Source: Bacillota bacterium (GTDB lineage: Bacteria; Bacillota; Clostridia; Lachnospirales; Lachnospiraceae). Taken from it: 64,000 bases of DNA. How positions within the stretch are numbered: position 1 is the first letter of the stretch; every line of letters starts with the position of its first letter. The position numbers and the translations under genes were made by a program. The notes beneath the pieces are model-generated. The model made no database searches. It had not been told where the DNA came from and saw only the letters and a list, made by a program, of their open reading frames with translations. The stretch is taken from assembly GCA_023416695.1 (NCBI GenBank), contig JAEZGY010000067.1, forward strand, positions 41,426-105,425. The letters are read 5' to 3'. Below, one piece after another: positions 1 through 9,163 of the stretch.

Positions 1-25
1 GATATAATAAGTAATTGGAGGATTT

Positions 26-1273
26 ATGGCAGAATTGTATGAGTTAGGAGATGTTCTTGAAAGAGTAATTTTGGTAGGTGTGTGTCTTAATGATGGAGAC
101 GATACAGAACAATCTCTTGACGAGCTAGAGGAACTAGCCAAGACAGCAGGTGCAATTACGGTAGCTAAGGTAATCCAGAATCGAGAATCTTATCATCCAG
201 GTACCTATATCGGTAAAGGAAAGATTGAGGAGCTTAAAGAACTAGCAGAACATCTTGAGGCAACTGGAATTGTTTGTGATGACGAGCTTTCCCCTGCTCA
301 GATTAAAAATCTGGAGGATGCTCTAGAGCTTAAAGTAATAGATCGTACGGTTATGATTTTAGATATTTTTGCAGCTAGGGCCAACACCAAGGAAGGTAAG
401 ATTCAAGTGGAGCTTGCTCAGCTTCGTTACCGTTCTACAAGATTAATTGGACTTGGTAAGAGTCTATCTAGATTAGGTGGTGGTATTGGTACTAGAGGTC
501 CTGGTGAGAAGAAATTAGAGATTGACAGACGTCTGATTAAAGATCGTATTTCTATATTGAAACGGGAGCTGGAAGGAGTCAAACAAACAAGAGAGACCTT
601 AAGGCTAAGAAGGCAGAAGAATTCCATTCCCGTAGTAGCTATTGTAGGCTACACCAATGCTGGAAAGTCTACCTTGTTAAATACTCTTACCAATGCTGAT
701 GTGTTAGAGGAGGATAAACTCTTTGCCACTCTAGATCCTACTACGAGAAATTTGGAGCTTGAGAGTGGGCAGCAAATTCTCCTTACAGATACGGTAGGTT
801 TTATTCGTAAGCTTCCTCACCATTTGATAGAAGCATTTAAAAGTACGTTGGAGGAAGCAAAGTACGCAGATATCATTCTACATGTAGTGGATGCATCCAA
901 CCCTCAGGCTGACACTCAGATGCATATTGTCTACGAGACATTAGAACAACTTGGGGTAAAAGACAAACCGATTATTACCGCATTTAATAAACAAGACCGC
1001 CTGGATAAACCCATTGTAATAAAGGACCTTAAGGCTGATAAGACCTTAAGAATATCGGCAAAGCGTCAGGATGGACTACCTGAACTACTAGACGCCATTG
1101 AGTCTATACTTAAAGAACAAAAGATATTGGTGGAGCGGCTGTTTACCTATCAAGAAGCTGGAAAGATTCAGATAATCAGAAAGTATGGACAGTTACTCAG
1201 TGAAGAGTATCAGGAGGAAGGTATCTTTGTTAAGGCTTATATACCATCCGATATTTATCAAAGAATTGGGTAA
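26..1273 (+). CDS. hflX: GTPase HflX, ribosome-associated
   Basis: 415 aa, the usual length for HflX, a translational GTPase that binds the large ribosomal subunit and rescues or splits stalled or idle ribosomes. The N-terminal HflX domain (about residues 1-195) carries the family signatures ARANTKEGKIQVELAQLRY and GTRGPGEKKLEIDRR. The G domain follows with P-loop GYTNAGKST (about 206-214), a switch region LDPTTR, G3 DTVGF and G4 FNKQD. An ATG is preceded by a good Shine-Dalgarno (TTGGAGG). It appears monocistronic here; upstream sequence lies outside the window. The identification is secure from motifs. Confidence 0.97.
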   Translation: MAELYELGDVLERVILVGVCLNDGDDTEQSLDELEELAKTAGAITVAKVIQNRESYHPGTYIGKGKIEELKELAEHLEATGIVCDDELSPAQIKNLEDALELKVIDRTVMILDIFAARANTKEGKIQVELAQLRYRSTRLIGLGKSLSRLGGGIGTRGPGEKKLEIDRRLIKDRISILKRELEGVKQTRETLRLRRQKNSIPVVAIVGYTNAGKSTLLNTLTNADVLEEDKLFATLDPTTRNLELESGQQILLTDTVGFIRKLPHHLIEAFKSTLEEAKYADIILHVVDASNPQADTQMHIVYETLEQLGVKDKPIITAFNKQDRLDKPIVIKDLKADKTLRISAKRQDGLPELLDAIESILKEQKILVERLFTYQEAGKIQIIRKYGQLLSEEYQEEGIFVKAYIPSDIYQRIG

Positions 1274-1369
1274 TAAATTCATTTAACCTGCACAAAAATT
1301 TTGTTACATTTTTGTGAAAAATTTCATTGACAAATCCATGAACCTAAATGAATCAAGGATTTAGAGGCT

Positions 1370-1416
1370 ATACTATATATTGTGGTATAGTCTTTTGTTT
1401 TGCGTAGATATTGTAG
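1370..1416 (+). promoter_or_regulatory. candidate tandem NrdR boxes upstream of nrdD
   Basis: Box 1 (1370-1385, ATACTATATATTGTGG) matches the known NrdR consensus ACACWATATATWGTGT at 14 of 16 positions. A weaker second box (1401-1416, about 9 of 16) starts exactly 31 bp later. NrdR boxes are known to occur in pairs about three helical turns apart. Both sit just upstream of the -35 of a near-consensus promoter for the ribonucleotide reductase gene. Repression by NrdR is inferred; no nrdR gene is in the window. Confidence 0.7.
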
Positions 1417-1423
1417 ATATGCC

Positions 1424-1452
1424 TTGACTACCTCTTTTTCTTTTGCTACAAT
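1424..1452 (+). promoter_or_regulatory. sigma-A promoter of nrdD
   Basis: TTGACT (1424-1429), a 17-bp spacer and TACAAT (1447-1452), about 60 bp before the nrdD start codon and directly downstream of the candidate NrdR boxes. Confidence 0.75.
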
Positions 1453-1513
1453 TAGATACAAACAATATAATTGCAACGAATGAGAATAAATTGGTTAGAA
1501 GGGAGCAAGATTC

Positions 1514-3895
1514 ATGTTTAAGGTAATTAAAAGAGATGGCGAGATAGCTGAGTTTAACCTATCCAAAATCTCTAATGCAATTGCAAAGGCGTTTAACGCT
1601 ACCTCGAAAATGTACAATGACGATATTATTAATCTACTAGCACTGAGGGTTACCTCAGATTTTCAAAGTAAGGTTAAGGATGGTCAGATCTCTGTGGAAG
1701 ATATCCAGGACAGTGTAGAGCAAGTTCTAGAGCAGACTGGATACACAGACATAGCAAAAGCTTATATCCTATATCGTAAAAATCGTGAGAAGATTCGTAA
1801 TATGAAATCTACAATTTTGGATTACAAGGAGATTGTCAACAGTTATGTAAAGGAAGAAGATTGGCGTGTGAAAGAGAACTCCACTGTTACCTATTCTGTT
1901 GGCGGGTTGATTTTACATAATTCAGGTTCTATTACTGCGAATTACTGGTTGTCAGAAATATATGATGAGGAAATTGCCAATGCTCATCGTAATGCAGATA
2001 TACATATACATGACTTGTCTATGCTAACCGGATATTGTGCTGGATGGTCTTTAAAGCAATTAATTAAAGAAGGATTAGGTGGAATCCCAGGTAAGATTAC
2101 CTCCGCTCCAGCTTCTCATTTATCTACGCTTTGTAATCAGATGGTGAATTTCCTTGGAATCATGCAGAATGAATGGGCTGGAGCACAAGCCTTTTCTTCC
2201 TTTGATACTTACCTAGCACCTTTTGTAAAGATCGATAATCTTTCTTATAAAGAGGTAAAACAATGCATTCAATCCTTCATCTATGGAGTTAATACTCCTA
2301 GCAGGTGGGGAACACAGGCACCATTCTCCAATATTACATTAGACTGGACAGTACCAGACGATTTGGCAAATCTCCCATGTATTATAGGAGGTAAAGAGGT
2401 AGATTTTACATATAAGGATTGTAAGAAAGAGATGGATATGGTTAATAAAGCCTTCATCGAGATTATGGTGGAAGGTGATGCCAATGGTCGTGGTTTCCAA
2501 TATCCTATTCCTACTTACTCCATTACAAGGGACTTTGACTGGTCCGATACAGAAAATAATCGTTTGTTGTTTGAGATGACTTCTAAGTACGGTACTCCAT
2601 ATTTCTCTAACTACATTAATTCCGACATGGAGCCAAGTGATGTACGTTCTATGTGCTGTCGATTACGTTTGGATCTTCGTGAACTTCGGAAGAAGACTGG
2701 TGGTTTCTTTGGTTCAGGAGAGAGTACAGGTAGTGTGGGTGTAGTAACCATTAACCTACCAAGAATTGCTTATTTAGCTAAAAGTGAGGAAGAATTCTTC
2801 AGTCGCCTCAATCATCAGATGGACATAGCAGCTCGTTCTTTAAATACCAAGCGTAGAGTCATTACGAAGCTTCTGAAAGAAGGATTATATCCATACACCA
2901 AACGTTATCTTGGTGGTTTCGATAATCATTTTTCCACTATTGGTTTAGTTGGTATGAACGAAGTGGGGTTAAATGCAAGGTGGTTACTAGAGGATATGAC
3001 CTCACCAAGAACCCAAGAGTTTAGTAAAAGGGTATTAAATCACATGAGAGAACGTCTCTCTGATTATCAGGTAGAATATGGGGAACTCTACAACCTAGAG
3101 GCTACTCCAGCAGAATCTACTTCCTATCGTTTGGCAAAACACGATAAGAAGCGTTGGCCAGATATTCGTACTGCAGGTAATCAAGGTGATGATCCTTACT
3201 ATACCAATAGCTCCCACTTACCAGTGGGATATACAGAAGATGTATTTGATGCATTAGACATTCAGGATGGGTTACAGACCCTTTATACCTCAGGAACCGT
3301 ATTCCATACCTTCCTAGGAGAGAAGCTTCCTGACTGGAATGCAGCTGCCAAGCTTGTAAGAACGATTGCCAACAACTATAAGCTTCCTTATTATACAATT
3401 TCTCCAACCTATTCTATTTGTAAGCATCATGGATATTTAGAGGGTGAACAGTTTACTTGTCCGACATGTGGAGAAAGTGCAGAGGTTTATAGTCGTATCA
3501 CAGGATATTATCGTCCTGTACAGAACTGGAATGAAGGTAAGACACAAGAATATAAGAACCGTAAGGTATACAATGTAGAGCAGTCTAGACCCATTTCCAA
3601 TGTAACCAAGGACACCTGTGATTGTTCTGAGATTACTTTGGATTTAGGGGAAGTGGATACCAATCGTTTCTTATTTACAACCAAGACTTGTCCAAACTGT
3701 GCTATGGCCAAAAAGCTATTAGATAATGTGGATTATGTGTTGATTGACGCAGAGGAGCAGCCAGACATGGCAAGAAAATATGGTATTATGCAAGCCCCTG
3801 CATTGGTTGTAATTGAAAATGGTAATGTTGAAAAGTACGCAAACCTATCTAGAATTAAGGCATATAGAGAAGAAAGTGTTCTTTGTATGAAATAA
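1514..3895 (+). CDS. nrdD: anaerobic ribonucleoside-triphosphate reductase with C-terminal thioredoxin-like domain
   Basis: 793 aa class III reductase, which makes dNTPs from NTPs without oxygen using a glycyl radical. An N-terminal ATP-cone (about 1-90, begins MFKVIKRDGEIAEF) is the allosteric site. The glycyl radical motif RITGYYRP lies near residue 660 after the zinc-binding cysteines of CKHHGY and CPTCGE. After the glycyl loop the chain continues about 80 residues into a thioredoxin/glutaredoxin-like domain with a CPNC motif (about 727-730) and a cis-Pro-like APALVV. The activase gene nrdG is not next door; thyA and folA follow, making a deoxynucleotide cluster. ATG start with GAAGGGAG upstream. 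Confidence 0.96.
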   Translation: MFKVIKRDGEIAEFNLSKISNAIAKAFNATSKMYNDDIINLLALRVTSDFQSKVKDGQISVEDIQDSVEQVLEQTGYTDIAKAYILYRKNREKIRNMKSTILDYKEIVNSYVKEEDWRVKENSTVTYSVGGLILHNSGSITANYWLSEIYDEEIANAHRNADIHIHDLSMLTGYCAGWSLKQLIKEGLGGIPGKITSAPASHLSTLCNQMVNFLGIMQNEWAGAQAFSSFDTYLAPFVKIDNLSYKEVKQCIQSFIYGVNTPSRWGTQAPFSNITLDWTVPDDLANLPCIIGGKEVDFTYKDCKKEMDMVNKAFIEIMVEGDANGRGFQYPIPTYSITRDFDWSDTENNRLLFEMTSKYGTPYFSNYINSDMEPSDVRSMCCRLRLDLRELRKKTGGFFGSGESTGSVGVVTINLPRIAYLAKSEEEFFSRLNHQMDIAARSLNTKRRVITKLLKEGLYPYTKRYLGGFDNHFSTIGLVGMNEVGLNARWLLEDMTSPRTQEFSKRVLNHMRERLSDYQVEYGELYNLEATPAESTSYRLAKHDKKRWPDIRTAGNQGDDPYYTNSSHLPVGYTEDVFDALDIQDGLQTLYTSGTVFHTFLGEKLPDWNAAAKLVRTIANNYKLPYYTISPTYSICKHHGYLEGEQFTCPTCGESAEVYSRITGYYRPVQNWNEGKTQEYKNRKVYNVEQSRPISNVTKDTCDCSEITLDLGEVDTNRFLFTTKTCPNCAMAKKLLDNVDYVLIDAEEQPDMARKYGIMQAPALVVIENGNVEKYANLSRIKAYREESVLCMK

Positions 3896-3909
3896 ATGAA
3901 TAACAAAAC

Positions 3910-3945
3910 AAATAGCTTCCCATAATTTATGGGGAGCTATTTTTG
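3910..3945 (+). terminator. intrinsic terminator after nrdD
   Basis: Inverted repeat AATAGCTTCCCA / TGGGGAGCTATT followed by a T run, 15 bp after the nrdD stop. Confidence 0.85.
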
Positions 3946-3958
3946 GGTAAAGGTCATT

Positions 3959-4015
3959 ACTACATCACAAAAGATGTAGTTACTCCTTGCGAAAATGCTA
4001 GAAAAAAGATAGAAT
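3959..4015 (+). promoter_or_regulatory. thyA promoter with adjacent perfect inverted repeat
   Basis: TTGCGA (3987-3992), 17 bp, TAGAAT (4010-4015) forms a plausible sigma-A promoter. Immediately upstream, ACTACATC (3959-3966) and GATGTAGT (3973-3980) form a perfect 8-bp inverted repeat with a 6-bp spacer, which could be an operator or part of an attenuating hairpin. No known regulator motif is recognised. Confidence 0.5.
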
Positions 4016-4047
4016 AAAAAGAGAATGCTATGGAAGGATGAAGAAAT

Positions 4048-4893
4048 TTGAGTTTAGCAGATAAAATTTTTATAGATATGTGTCAAGATATACTAAATAA
4101 TGGTACAAGTACAGAGGGGGAAAAGGTTCGCCCAAAATGGGAGGATGGAACCTCTGCTTATACTATTAAAAAATTCGGTGTTGTGAATCGCTATGATCTG
4201 TCTAAGGAATTTCCAGCCTTGACTCTTCGTCGAACAGGAATCAAAAGCTGTATCGATGAGCTTTTATGGATATGGCAGAAAAAGTCTAATAACATCAATG
4301 ACCTTAACAGCCATATATGGGATAGCTGGGCTGATGAAACCGGTTCTATTGGGAAAGCTTATGGTTATCAGATGGGAGTAAAGCATGTATATAAGGAAGG
4401 TATGATGGATCAGGTTGACCGAGTGATTTTTGATTTGAAGAATAATCCATATAGTAGAAGAATTATGACGAATCTATATAATCACCAGGACCTTCATGAG
4501 ATGAATCTCTACCCATGTGCTTACAGTGTGACCTTTAATGTGACTAAGGATAGAGATAGTGATACGATGCGTTTAAATGCTGTATTAAACCAGCGTTCAC
4601 AGGATGTTTTGGCAGCAAACAATTGGAACGTATGTCAGTATGCTGTCCTTGTGCATATGTTTGCCCAGGTTTGTGGATATGAAGTTGGAGAGTTGATGCA
4701 TGTTATTGCAGATGCTCATATTTATGATCGTCATATTCCAATTATTGAGGAGCTCATTAGTAGACCTACCTATGAGGCACCTACCTTCTGGATGAATCCA
4801 GACATTAAGGATTTTTATGAATTTACAGTAGATGATTTTAGATTAGATAACTATGTAACCGGAGCACAAGTGAAGATACCGATTGCTGTGTAA
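4048..4893 (+). CDS. thyA: thymidylate synthase
   Basis: 281 aa folate-dependent thymidylate synthase, converting dUMP to dTMP and producing dihydrofolate, which the next gene reduces. The catalytic Cys is in YPCAYS (about residue 157). The dUMP-binding segment LNQRSQDVLAANNWNVCQYA keeps the Arg-Ser, Asp and Asn positions of the family, and DAHIYDRH lies near the C-terminus. The start is TTG, chosen because GGAAGGA sits at the right distance and the sequence MSLADKIF matches a ThyA N-terminus. folA begins 12 bp downstream, so the two are probably one transcript. Confidence 0.96.
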   Translation: MSLADKIFIDMCQDILNNGTSTEGEKVRPKWEDGTSAYTIKKFGVVNRYDLSKEFPALTLRRTGIKSCIDELLWIWQKKSNNINDLNSHIWDSWADETGSIGKAYGYQMGVKHVYKEGMMDQVDRVIFDLKNNPYSRRIMTNLYNHQDLHEMNLYPCAYSVTFNVTKDRDSDTMRLNAVLNQRSQDVLAANNWNVCQYAVLVHMFAQVCGYEVGELMHVIADAHIYDRHIPIIEELISRPTYEAPTFWMNPDIKDFYEFTVDDFRLDNYVTGAQVKIPIAV

Positions 4894-4905
4894 GGAGGAA
4901 CTTTC

Positions 4906-5394
4906 GTGAACTTAATAGTTGCTGTAGACAAAAACTGGGCTATTGGCTACAAAAATGATTTGCTAGTTAGAATCCCAGCGGACCAACGTTTTTTTAGAGA
5001 AACCACTACAGGTAAGGTTGTAATTATGGGAAGAAAGACCTTAGAGTCTTTCCCTCAGAAACAACCACTGAAGAATAGAACGAATATTGTCATTACCAAG
5101 GATAAGGATTATACCGTAAAGGATGCTATCGTAGTCCATAGTGTAGAAGAGGCTATTGATAGAGTAAAGGATGTTCCTTCTGATGAGGTGTATGTCATTG
5201 GTGGAGCTAGTATTTATGAGCAAATGCTTCCTTATTGTAAGGTTGCTCATGTTACCAAGATTGAATATGCTTATCAAGCAGACACCTATTTCCCTAACCT
5301 GGACGAAGATCCTACTTGGAAGCTGGTGGCAGACAGCGAAGAGCAAACCTATTATGATTTAGAGTATTACTTTAATCGATATGAGAGAATATAG
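4906..5394 (+). CDS. folA: dihydrofolate reductase
   Basis: 162 aa, the normal size of bacterial DHFR; reduces dihydrofolate made by ThyA back to tetrahydrofolate with NADPH. N-terminal AVDKNWAIGYKNDLL, the acidic substrate residue in IPADQRFF, NADPH loops VIMGRKTLESFP and IGGASIYEQML, and C-terminal TKIEYAYQADTYFP are all DHFR signatures. The usual Pro-Trp after the Asn-x-Leu is replaced (LLVRIP). GTG start directly behind AAGGAGG. Coupled to thyA. Confidence 0.95.
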   Translation: MNLIVAVDKNWAIGYKNDLLVRIPADQRFFRETTTGKVVIMGRKTLESFPQKQPLKNRTNIVITKDKDYTVKDAIVVHSVEEAIDRVKDVPSDEVYVIGGASIYEQMLPYCKVAHVTKIEYAYQADTYFPNLDEDPTWKLVADSEEQTYYDLEYYFNRYERI

Positions 5395-5403
5395 AAGTTA
5401 GTA

Positions 5404-5441
5404 AGAAGAACTATGGAACGAAGCTTCCATAGTTCTTCTTT
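5404..5441 (+). terminator. intrinsic terminator after folA
   Basis: AGAAGAACTATGGAA / TTCCATAGTTCTTCT, a 15-bp perfect stem with a short loop, then a T-rich tail. Confidence 0.85.
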
Positions 5442-5546
5442 GCTGTGTAGATAATTGCTTTTATACTTCCTATGAAATCAAGAACTGGGTATACCAGATA
5501 ATGGATACGCATATGATATAGAGATAAGCCGTCAAGAGGGAATACA

Positions 5547-6413
5547 ATGAAAAAGCAGGTTATTCGTAAGGTGTTAGGCATTGCAGGTTTTATTGCAGTC
5601 TGTATTGCAATCTGTTTTATGGTAGATCAAACCTCTATTGGGAGAGTTAGGGGTCCTAAGACCTATGGAGAGTATGAACAAAGGAAAAACGCCCTAAATC
5701 AGGACGATAGTCAGGATGTAAGTGCCATGGAAGGAGAGAATAAAGTAGCCTCTAAGGAAGCAGATATTGAGAAAAAGGAGCTTACTAAAACAGCTTTTTT
5801 AACCTTTGATGATGGACCTAGTGCAAATACAGAGAAGGTTCTTGATATTCTTGATCAATATGGCATTAAGGCAACTTTTTTTATAGTAGCGGAAGAAATA
5901 ACTCCAGAGCGAGAAGCCTTAGTAAAGAGGATGGTGGAGGAAGGCCATATAGTTGGTATACATACCTATGACCATAATTATAAGAAGATATATAAATCCA
6001 AAGATAGCTGTTTAGAGGATATCTTAAAAACTAGTGATAGATTAACGGAGATTACAGGAGTAGTCCCTAAGTACTACCGTTTTCCTTATGGTAGTGCCAA
6101 TTGCTATATGTCTCGTTTTTGTAATGATATTATAGAGGAACTTAACAATCGTAATATTCAGTATATAGACTGGAATGTAACAGGAGAGGATGCCATAGGA
6201 AAGCCTACTAGCACCTCCATACTTAAGAATATAAGAAGCTTTGATAAGTATATGGAGCCAGTCATTCTACTTCATGATGGTAAGTCTAACAAATTAACCG
6301 TAAAGGTTTTGCCAAATATTATTGAAAAGATAAAGGCAGCAGGTTATGGTTTTGGTACCATAGATCAAAGGAGTAAACCGTATCAATGGTCCCATAATTG
6401 GCAGAAAAAATGA
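5547..6413 (+). CDS. membrane-anchored polysaccharide deacetylase (NodB domain)
   Basis: 288 aa. An N-terminal hydrophobic helix (about residues 9-27) anchors it outside the membrane, a charged linker follows, then a NodB homology domain. All five family motifs are visible: TFDDGPS, HTYDH (metal His pair), RFPYGS, DWNVTGED and LLHDG, so it should be an active metal-dependent deacetylase of peptidoglycan or another N-acetylated glycan. Substrate is not readable from sequence. ATG start behind AAGAGGG. Its neighbour is also a wall-related protein. Confidence 0.93.
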   Translation: MKKQVIRKVLGIAGFIAVCIAICFMVDQTSIGRVRGPKTYGEYEQRKNALNQDDSQDVSAMEGENKVASKEADIEKKELTKTAFLTFDDGPSANTEKVLDILDQYGIKATFFIVAEEITPEREALVKRMVEEGHIVGIHTYDHNYKKIYKSKDSCLEDILKTSDRLTEITGVVPKYYRFPYGSANCYMSRFCNDIIEELNNRNIQYIDWNVTGEDAIGKPTSTSILKNIRSFDKYMEPVILLHDGKSNKLTVKVLPNIIEKIKAAGYGFGTIDQRSKPYQWSHNWQKK

Positions 6414-6493
6414 GCATTTCTAGCTCCCGATTCTATGGAACATTATGATTATGTCATCATAAAATACTAGTAAAGTATATGAATGGGGTAATC

Positions 6494-7765
6494 ATGAAAA
6501 GAAATATTATTTATCCAGCTGAGGTTGGGACTCAGTCCGTTGGAAAATTCCGTGCGGATGTTACATCAATCCTTGCCAACAGACCTTTAGCTGGTGCAAC
6601 AGTAACTATTAGTAGCGCTGCAGATCCAGGGACTATTATTCAAGAAGTGCAAACAGATAACATCGGCCGTACCGTGGAAATAGAGTTGCCTGCTCCAAAC
6701 ATTGATTACAGTATGGAACCTTCTGATGTACAACCATACTCTGAGTATAATGTGCAAGTTAGTATCCCTGGATATGAAACAGTTAAGATTGATGGGGTAC
6801 AAATTCTTCCTTCTATCACTGCAATACAGAATTTTTCTCTCATGCCAATGAATGATGCGGTAGGAAATAGCGAGGAACTTTTTTCTATAGGTCCTAATGT
6901 TTTGTTTGGAGATTATCCACCAAAGATAGCGGAAGCAGAAATAAAGCCAGTGAATGAATCTGGAGAAATTGTATTAAGTAAGGTGGTAATACCAGAATTT
7001 ATTGTAGTTCACGATGGCCCTCCAAGGGACAAAAGTGCACAGAACTATTATGTGAAATATCGTGATTATATTAAGAATGTAGCTTCCAGTGAGATATATG
7101 CTACCTGGCCAGAAGCTACCATACAGGCAAATGTGCTAGCGATTCAGTCTTTTACCTTAAATCGAGTATATACGGAGTGGTATCGTAATAAGGGGTATAA
7201 TTTTACTATTACATCCTCAACTGCCTATGACCATAAGTTTATACCAGAACGTAATATTTTTGATACGATTTCACAAGTCGTAGATACCATATTTGCAAAC
7301 TATTTGTCTTTTCCAGATGTAAGACAGCCGATACTTACCCAGTATTGTGATGGTAGAAATGTGACTTGTCCAAACTGGATGACACAGTGGGGATCTAAAT
7401 ATCTAGGTGATCAAGGCTATACTGCTATAGAGATTCTGCGTAATTTTTATGGCAATACGATGTTTATTAATACAGCAGAGGAGGTAGCGGGAGTTCCAGC
7501 ATCTTGGCCAGGAGCACCATTGGAAATTGGCTCTGTTGGAGACAAAGTAAGACAGGTTCAAAATCAGTTAAATGTTATCTCAAGAGGATATCCTTTGATT
7601 CCTAAAGTGGCAGAGGATGGTAACTATGGTGAGAAAACGGCGGAGGCGGTTTCTGTCTTCCAGAGAATCTTTGATTTGCCTGAAACTGGAGTTGTTGATT
7701 TTGCCACTTGGTATAAGATTAGTGAGATTTATGTTGGTGTTAGTAGAATCGCAGAGCTAAGCTAA
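6494..7765 (+). CDS. SpoIID-like protein with peptidoglycan-binding domain
   Basis: 423 aa. An N-terminal beta-rich region resembling a carboxypeptidase regulatory-like fold (about 10-110) is followed by a segment resembling SpoIID/LytB (ATWPEATIQANVLAIQSFTL, about 210-290). A C-terminal PG_binding_1 repeat (about 340-415; EDGNYGEKTAEAVSVFQ) completes it. No signal peptide is obvious, which fits a protein acting in spore or forespore wall work. The start is taken at 6494 because GGGGT lies just before it; an in-frame ATG exists at 6479. Role in cortex or cell-wall remodelling is inferred. Confidence 0.75.
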   Translation: MKRNIIYPAEVGTQSVGKFRADVTSILANRPLAGATVTISSAADPGTIIQEVQTDNIGRTVEIELPAPNIDYSMEPSDVQPYSEYNVQVSIPGYETVKIDGVQILPSITAIQNFSLMPMNDAVGNSEELFSIGPNVLFGDYPPKIAEAEIKPVNESGEIVLSKVVIPEFIVVHDGPPRDKSAQNYYVKYRDYIKNVASSEIYATWPEATIQANVLAIQSFTLNRVYTEWYRNKGYNFTITSSTAYDHKFIPERNIFDTISQVVDTIFANYLSFPDVRQPILTQYCDGRNVTCPNWMTQWGSKYLGDQGYTAIEILRNFYGNTMFINTAEEVAGVPASWPGAPLEIGSVGDKVRQVQNQLNVISRGYPLIPKVAEDGNYGEKTAEAVSVFQRIFDLPETGVVDFATWYKISEIYVGVSRIAELS

Positions 7766-7796
7766 TGTGAGATGTGTCTATGTATAGTAAAATGAT

Positions 7797-7829
7797 AAGC
7801 CAGTGCCTTAAGGTAAAGGACACTGGCTT
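7797..7829 (+). terminator. hairpin after the SpoIID-like gene
   Basis: AAGCCAGTGCCTT / AAGGACACTGGCTT long stem; the T tract that follows is poor, so termination may be partial. Confidence 0.55.
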
Positions 7830-8059
7830 CCATTATATGTGTCATAATAAGGTAAAATAGCACTACTAGGTAATCGATTTTCTCATAAAAAAAGTCTTGC
7901 CATATAAAGACACTTATGATAAACTTATGACAATTTAGGATTAAGGCATATGGTGAAAAGAGAATTTAAGCGCTTTACGTTGGTGTGTATTCTTTTTTTT
8001 TGTGTATTTTTCTGAATTCCAAAGAAAATCAAAAGAAAAAGAAAGGAATAGGTGTATTT

Positions 8060-9163
8060 ATGAAAGCATATCTAATACTAGAAGATGGAACCACATTTAT
8101 AGGAAATAGTATCGGCTCTGCCCGTGAAGTGATTAGTGAAATTGTATTTAACACTTCTATGACAGGTTATTTGGAGGTACTTACAGATCCTAGCTATGCA
8201 GGCCAGGCAGTCGTAATGACTTACCCTCTTATTGGTAATTATGGGGTATGCTATCAGGACACAGAGTCTGAAAAGGCATGGCCAGATGGATATATTGTGC
8301 GAGAAATTGCAAGACGGGGAAGTAACTTTAGAAACGATGATAGTATAGAGAATTTTCTGATTGCCAATGATATTCCAGGAATAGAAGGTATTGATACCAG
8401 AGCATTAACCAAGCTCCTTCGAGAGAAGGGTACCATGAATGGTATGATTACCACCAATGAAAACTATAAACTAGAGGATGTTTTAGTAAGAATACGTGAA
8501 TACCGTGTAACCAACGTGGTAGAAAAGGTTAGTTGTATAGAGGTGAAAACCTACATACCAGGAGACCTTGGTACCAAAGTGATAGAAGGTGACAAAAAGA
8601 AGGTTGCCCTTCTGGATCTTGGTTCTAAGAAAAATATTATAAGATGTCTCTTAAAAAGGGGTTGCCAGGTGACTGTATATCCAGCAATGACGAAGGCAGA
8701 AGAAATTATAAAAGCTGCCCCAGATGGTATCATGCTGAGCAATGGTCCTGGAGATCCTGCAGAATGCGTGGAAATCATAGAAGAAATCAAAAAACTTTAT
8801 CATACCAATATCCCAATCTTTGCAATCTGCTTGGGACACCAGCTTATGGCACTGGCCAATGGTGCAAAAACACATAAGATGAAATATGGTCATAGAGGTG
8901 CTAACCATCCTGTTAAGGATTTGAGTACTGGTAGAGTATATATCTCCTCCCAAAATCATGGATATGTAGTTGATGATGAAAGCATGGACAGTAGTCTTGC
9001 AGAGACTAGTTTTATCAACGTTAACGATAAAACAGTAGAAGGTGTTCATTATCTTAATAAGAATATATTTACTGTTCAGTTCCATCCAGAGGCCTCTGCA
9101 GGTCCCAAGGACTCTGAGTTCTTATTCGACAGATTTATTCATATGATGGAGGTGTGCAAATAA
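8060..9163 (+). CDS. carA: carbamoyl-phosphate synthase, small (glutaminase) subunit
   Basis: 367 aa. Hydrolyses glutamine and passes ammonia to CarB for carbamoyl phosphate, feeding pyrimidine and arginine synthesis. N-terminal KAYLILEDGTTFIGNSIG and class I amidotransferase motifs SNGPGDP, catalytic Cys in AICLGHQLMALA and HPEASAGP are present. The start at 8060 is preferred to an upstream in-frame one at 7985 because CarA homologues begin there and GAAAGGAATAGGTG precedes it. The 294 bp upstream hold a T-rich stretch; I see no clear PyrR or riboswitch element there. Confidence 0.96.
   Translation: MKAYLILEDGTTFIGNSIGSAREVISEIVFNTSMTGYLEVLTDPSYAGQAVVMTYPLIGNYGVCYQDTESEKAWPDGYIVREIARRGSNFRNDDSIENFLIANDIPGIEGIDTRALTKLLREKGTMNGMITTNENYKLEDVLVRIREYRVTNVVEKVSCIEVKTYIPGDLGTKVIEGDKKKVALLDLGSKKNIIRCLLKRGCQVTVYPAMTKAEEIIKAAPDGIMLSNGPGDPAECVEIIEEIKKLYHTNIPIFAICLGHQLMALANGAKTHKMKYGHRGANHPVKDLSTGRVYISSQNHGYVVDDESMDSSLAETSFINVNDKTVEGVHYLNKNIFTVQFHPEASAGPKDSEFLFDRFIHMMEVCK

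Noticed and set aside
1291..1316. Hairpin CACAAAAA / TTTTTGTG after hflX as a terminator
   Set aside because: All-AT stem apart from the ends and no T run follows; stability is too low to call.
7766..8059. Pyrimidine riboswitch or PyrR-binding leader before carA
   Set aside because: No antiterminator/terminator pair or PyrR loop motif could be found; only a T-rich stretch is seen.
8651..9085. 144-codon minus-strand frame inside carA
   Set aside because: Lies wholly within a well-conserved gene on the other strand, has no ribosome site and low-complexity composition; a shadow frame.
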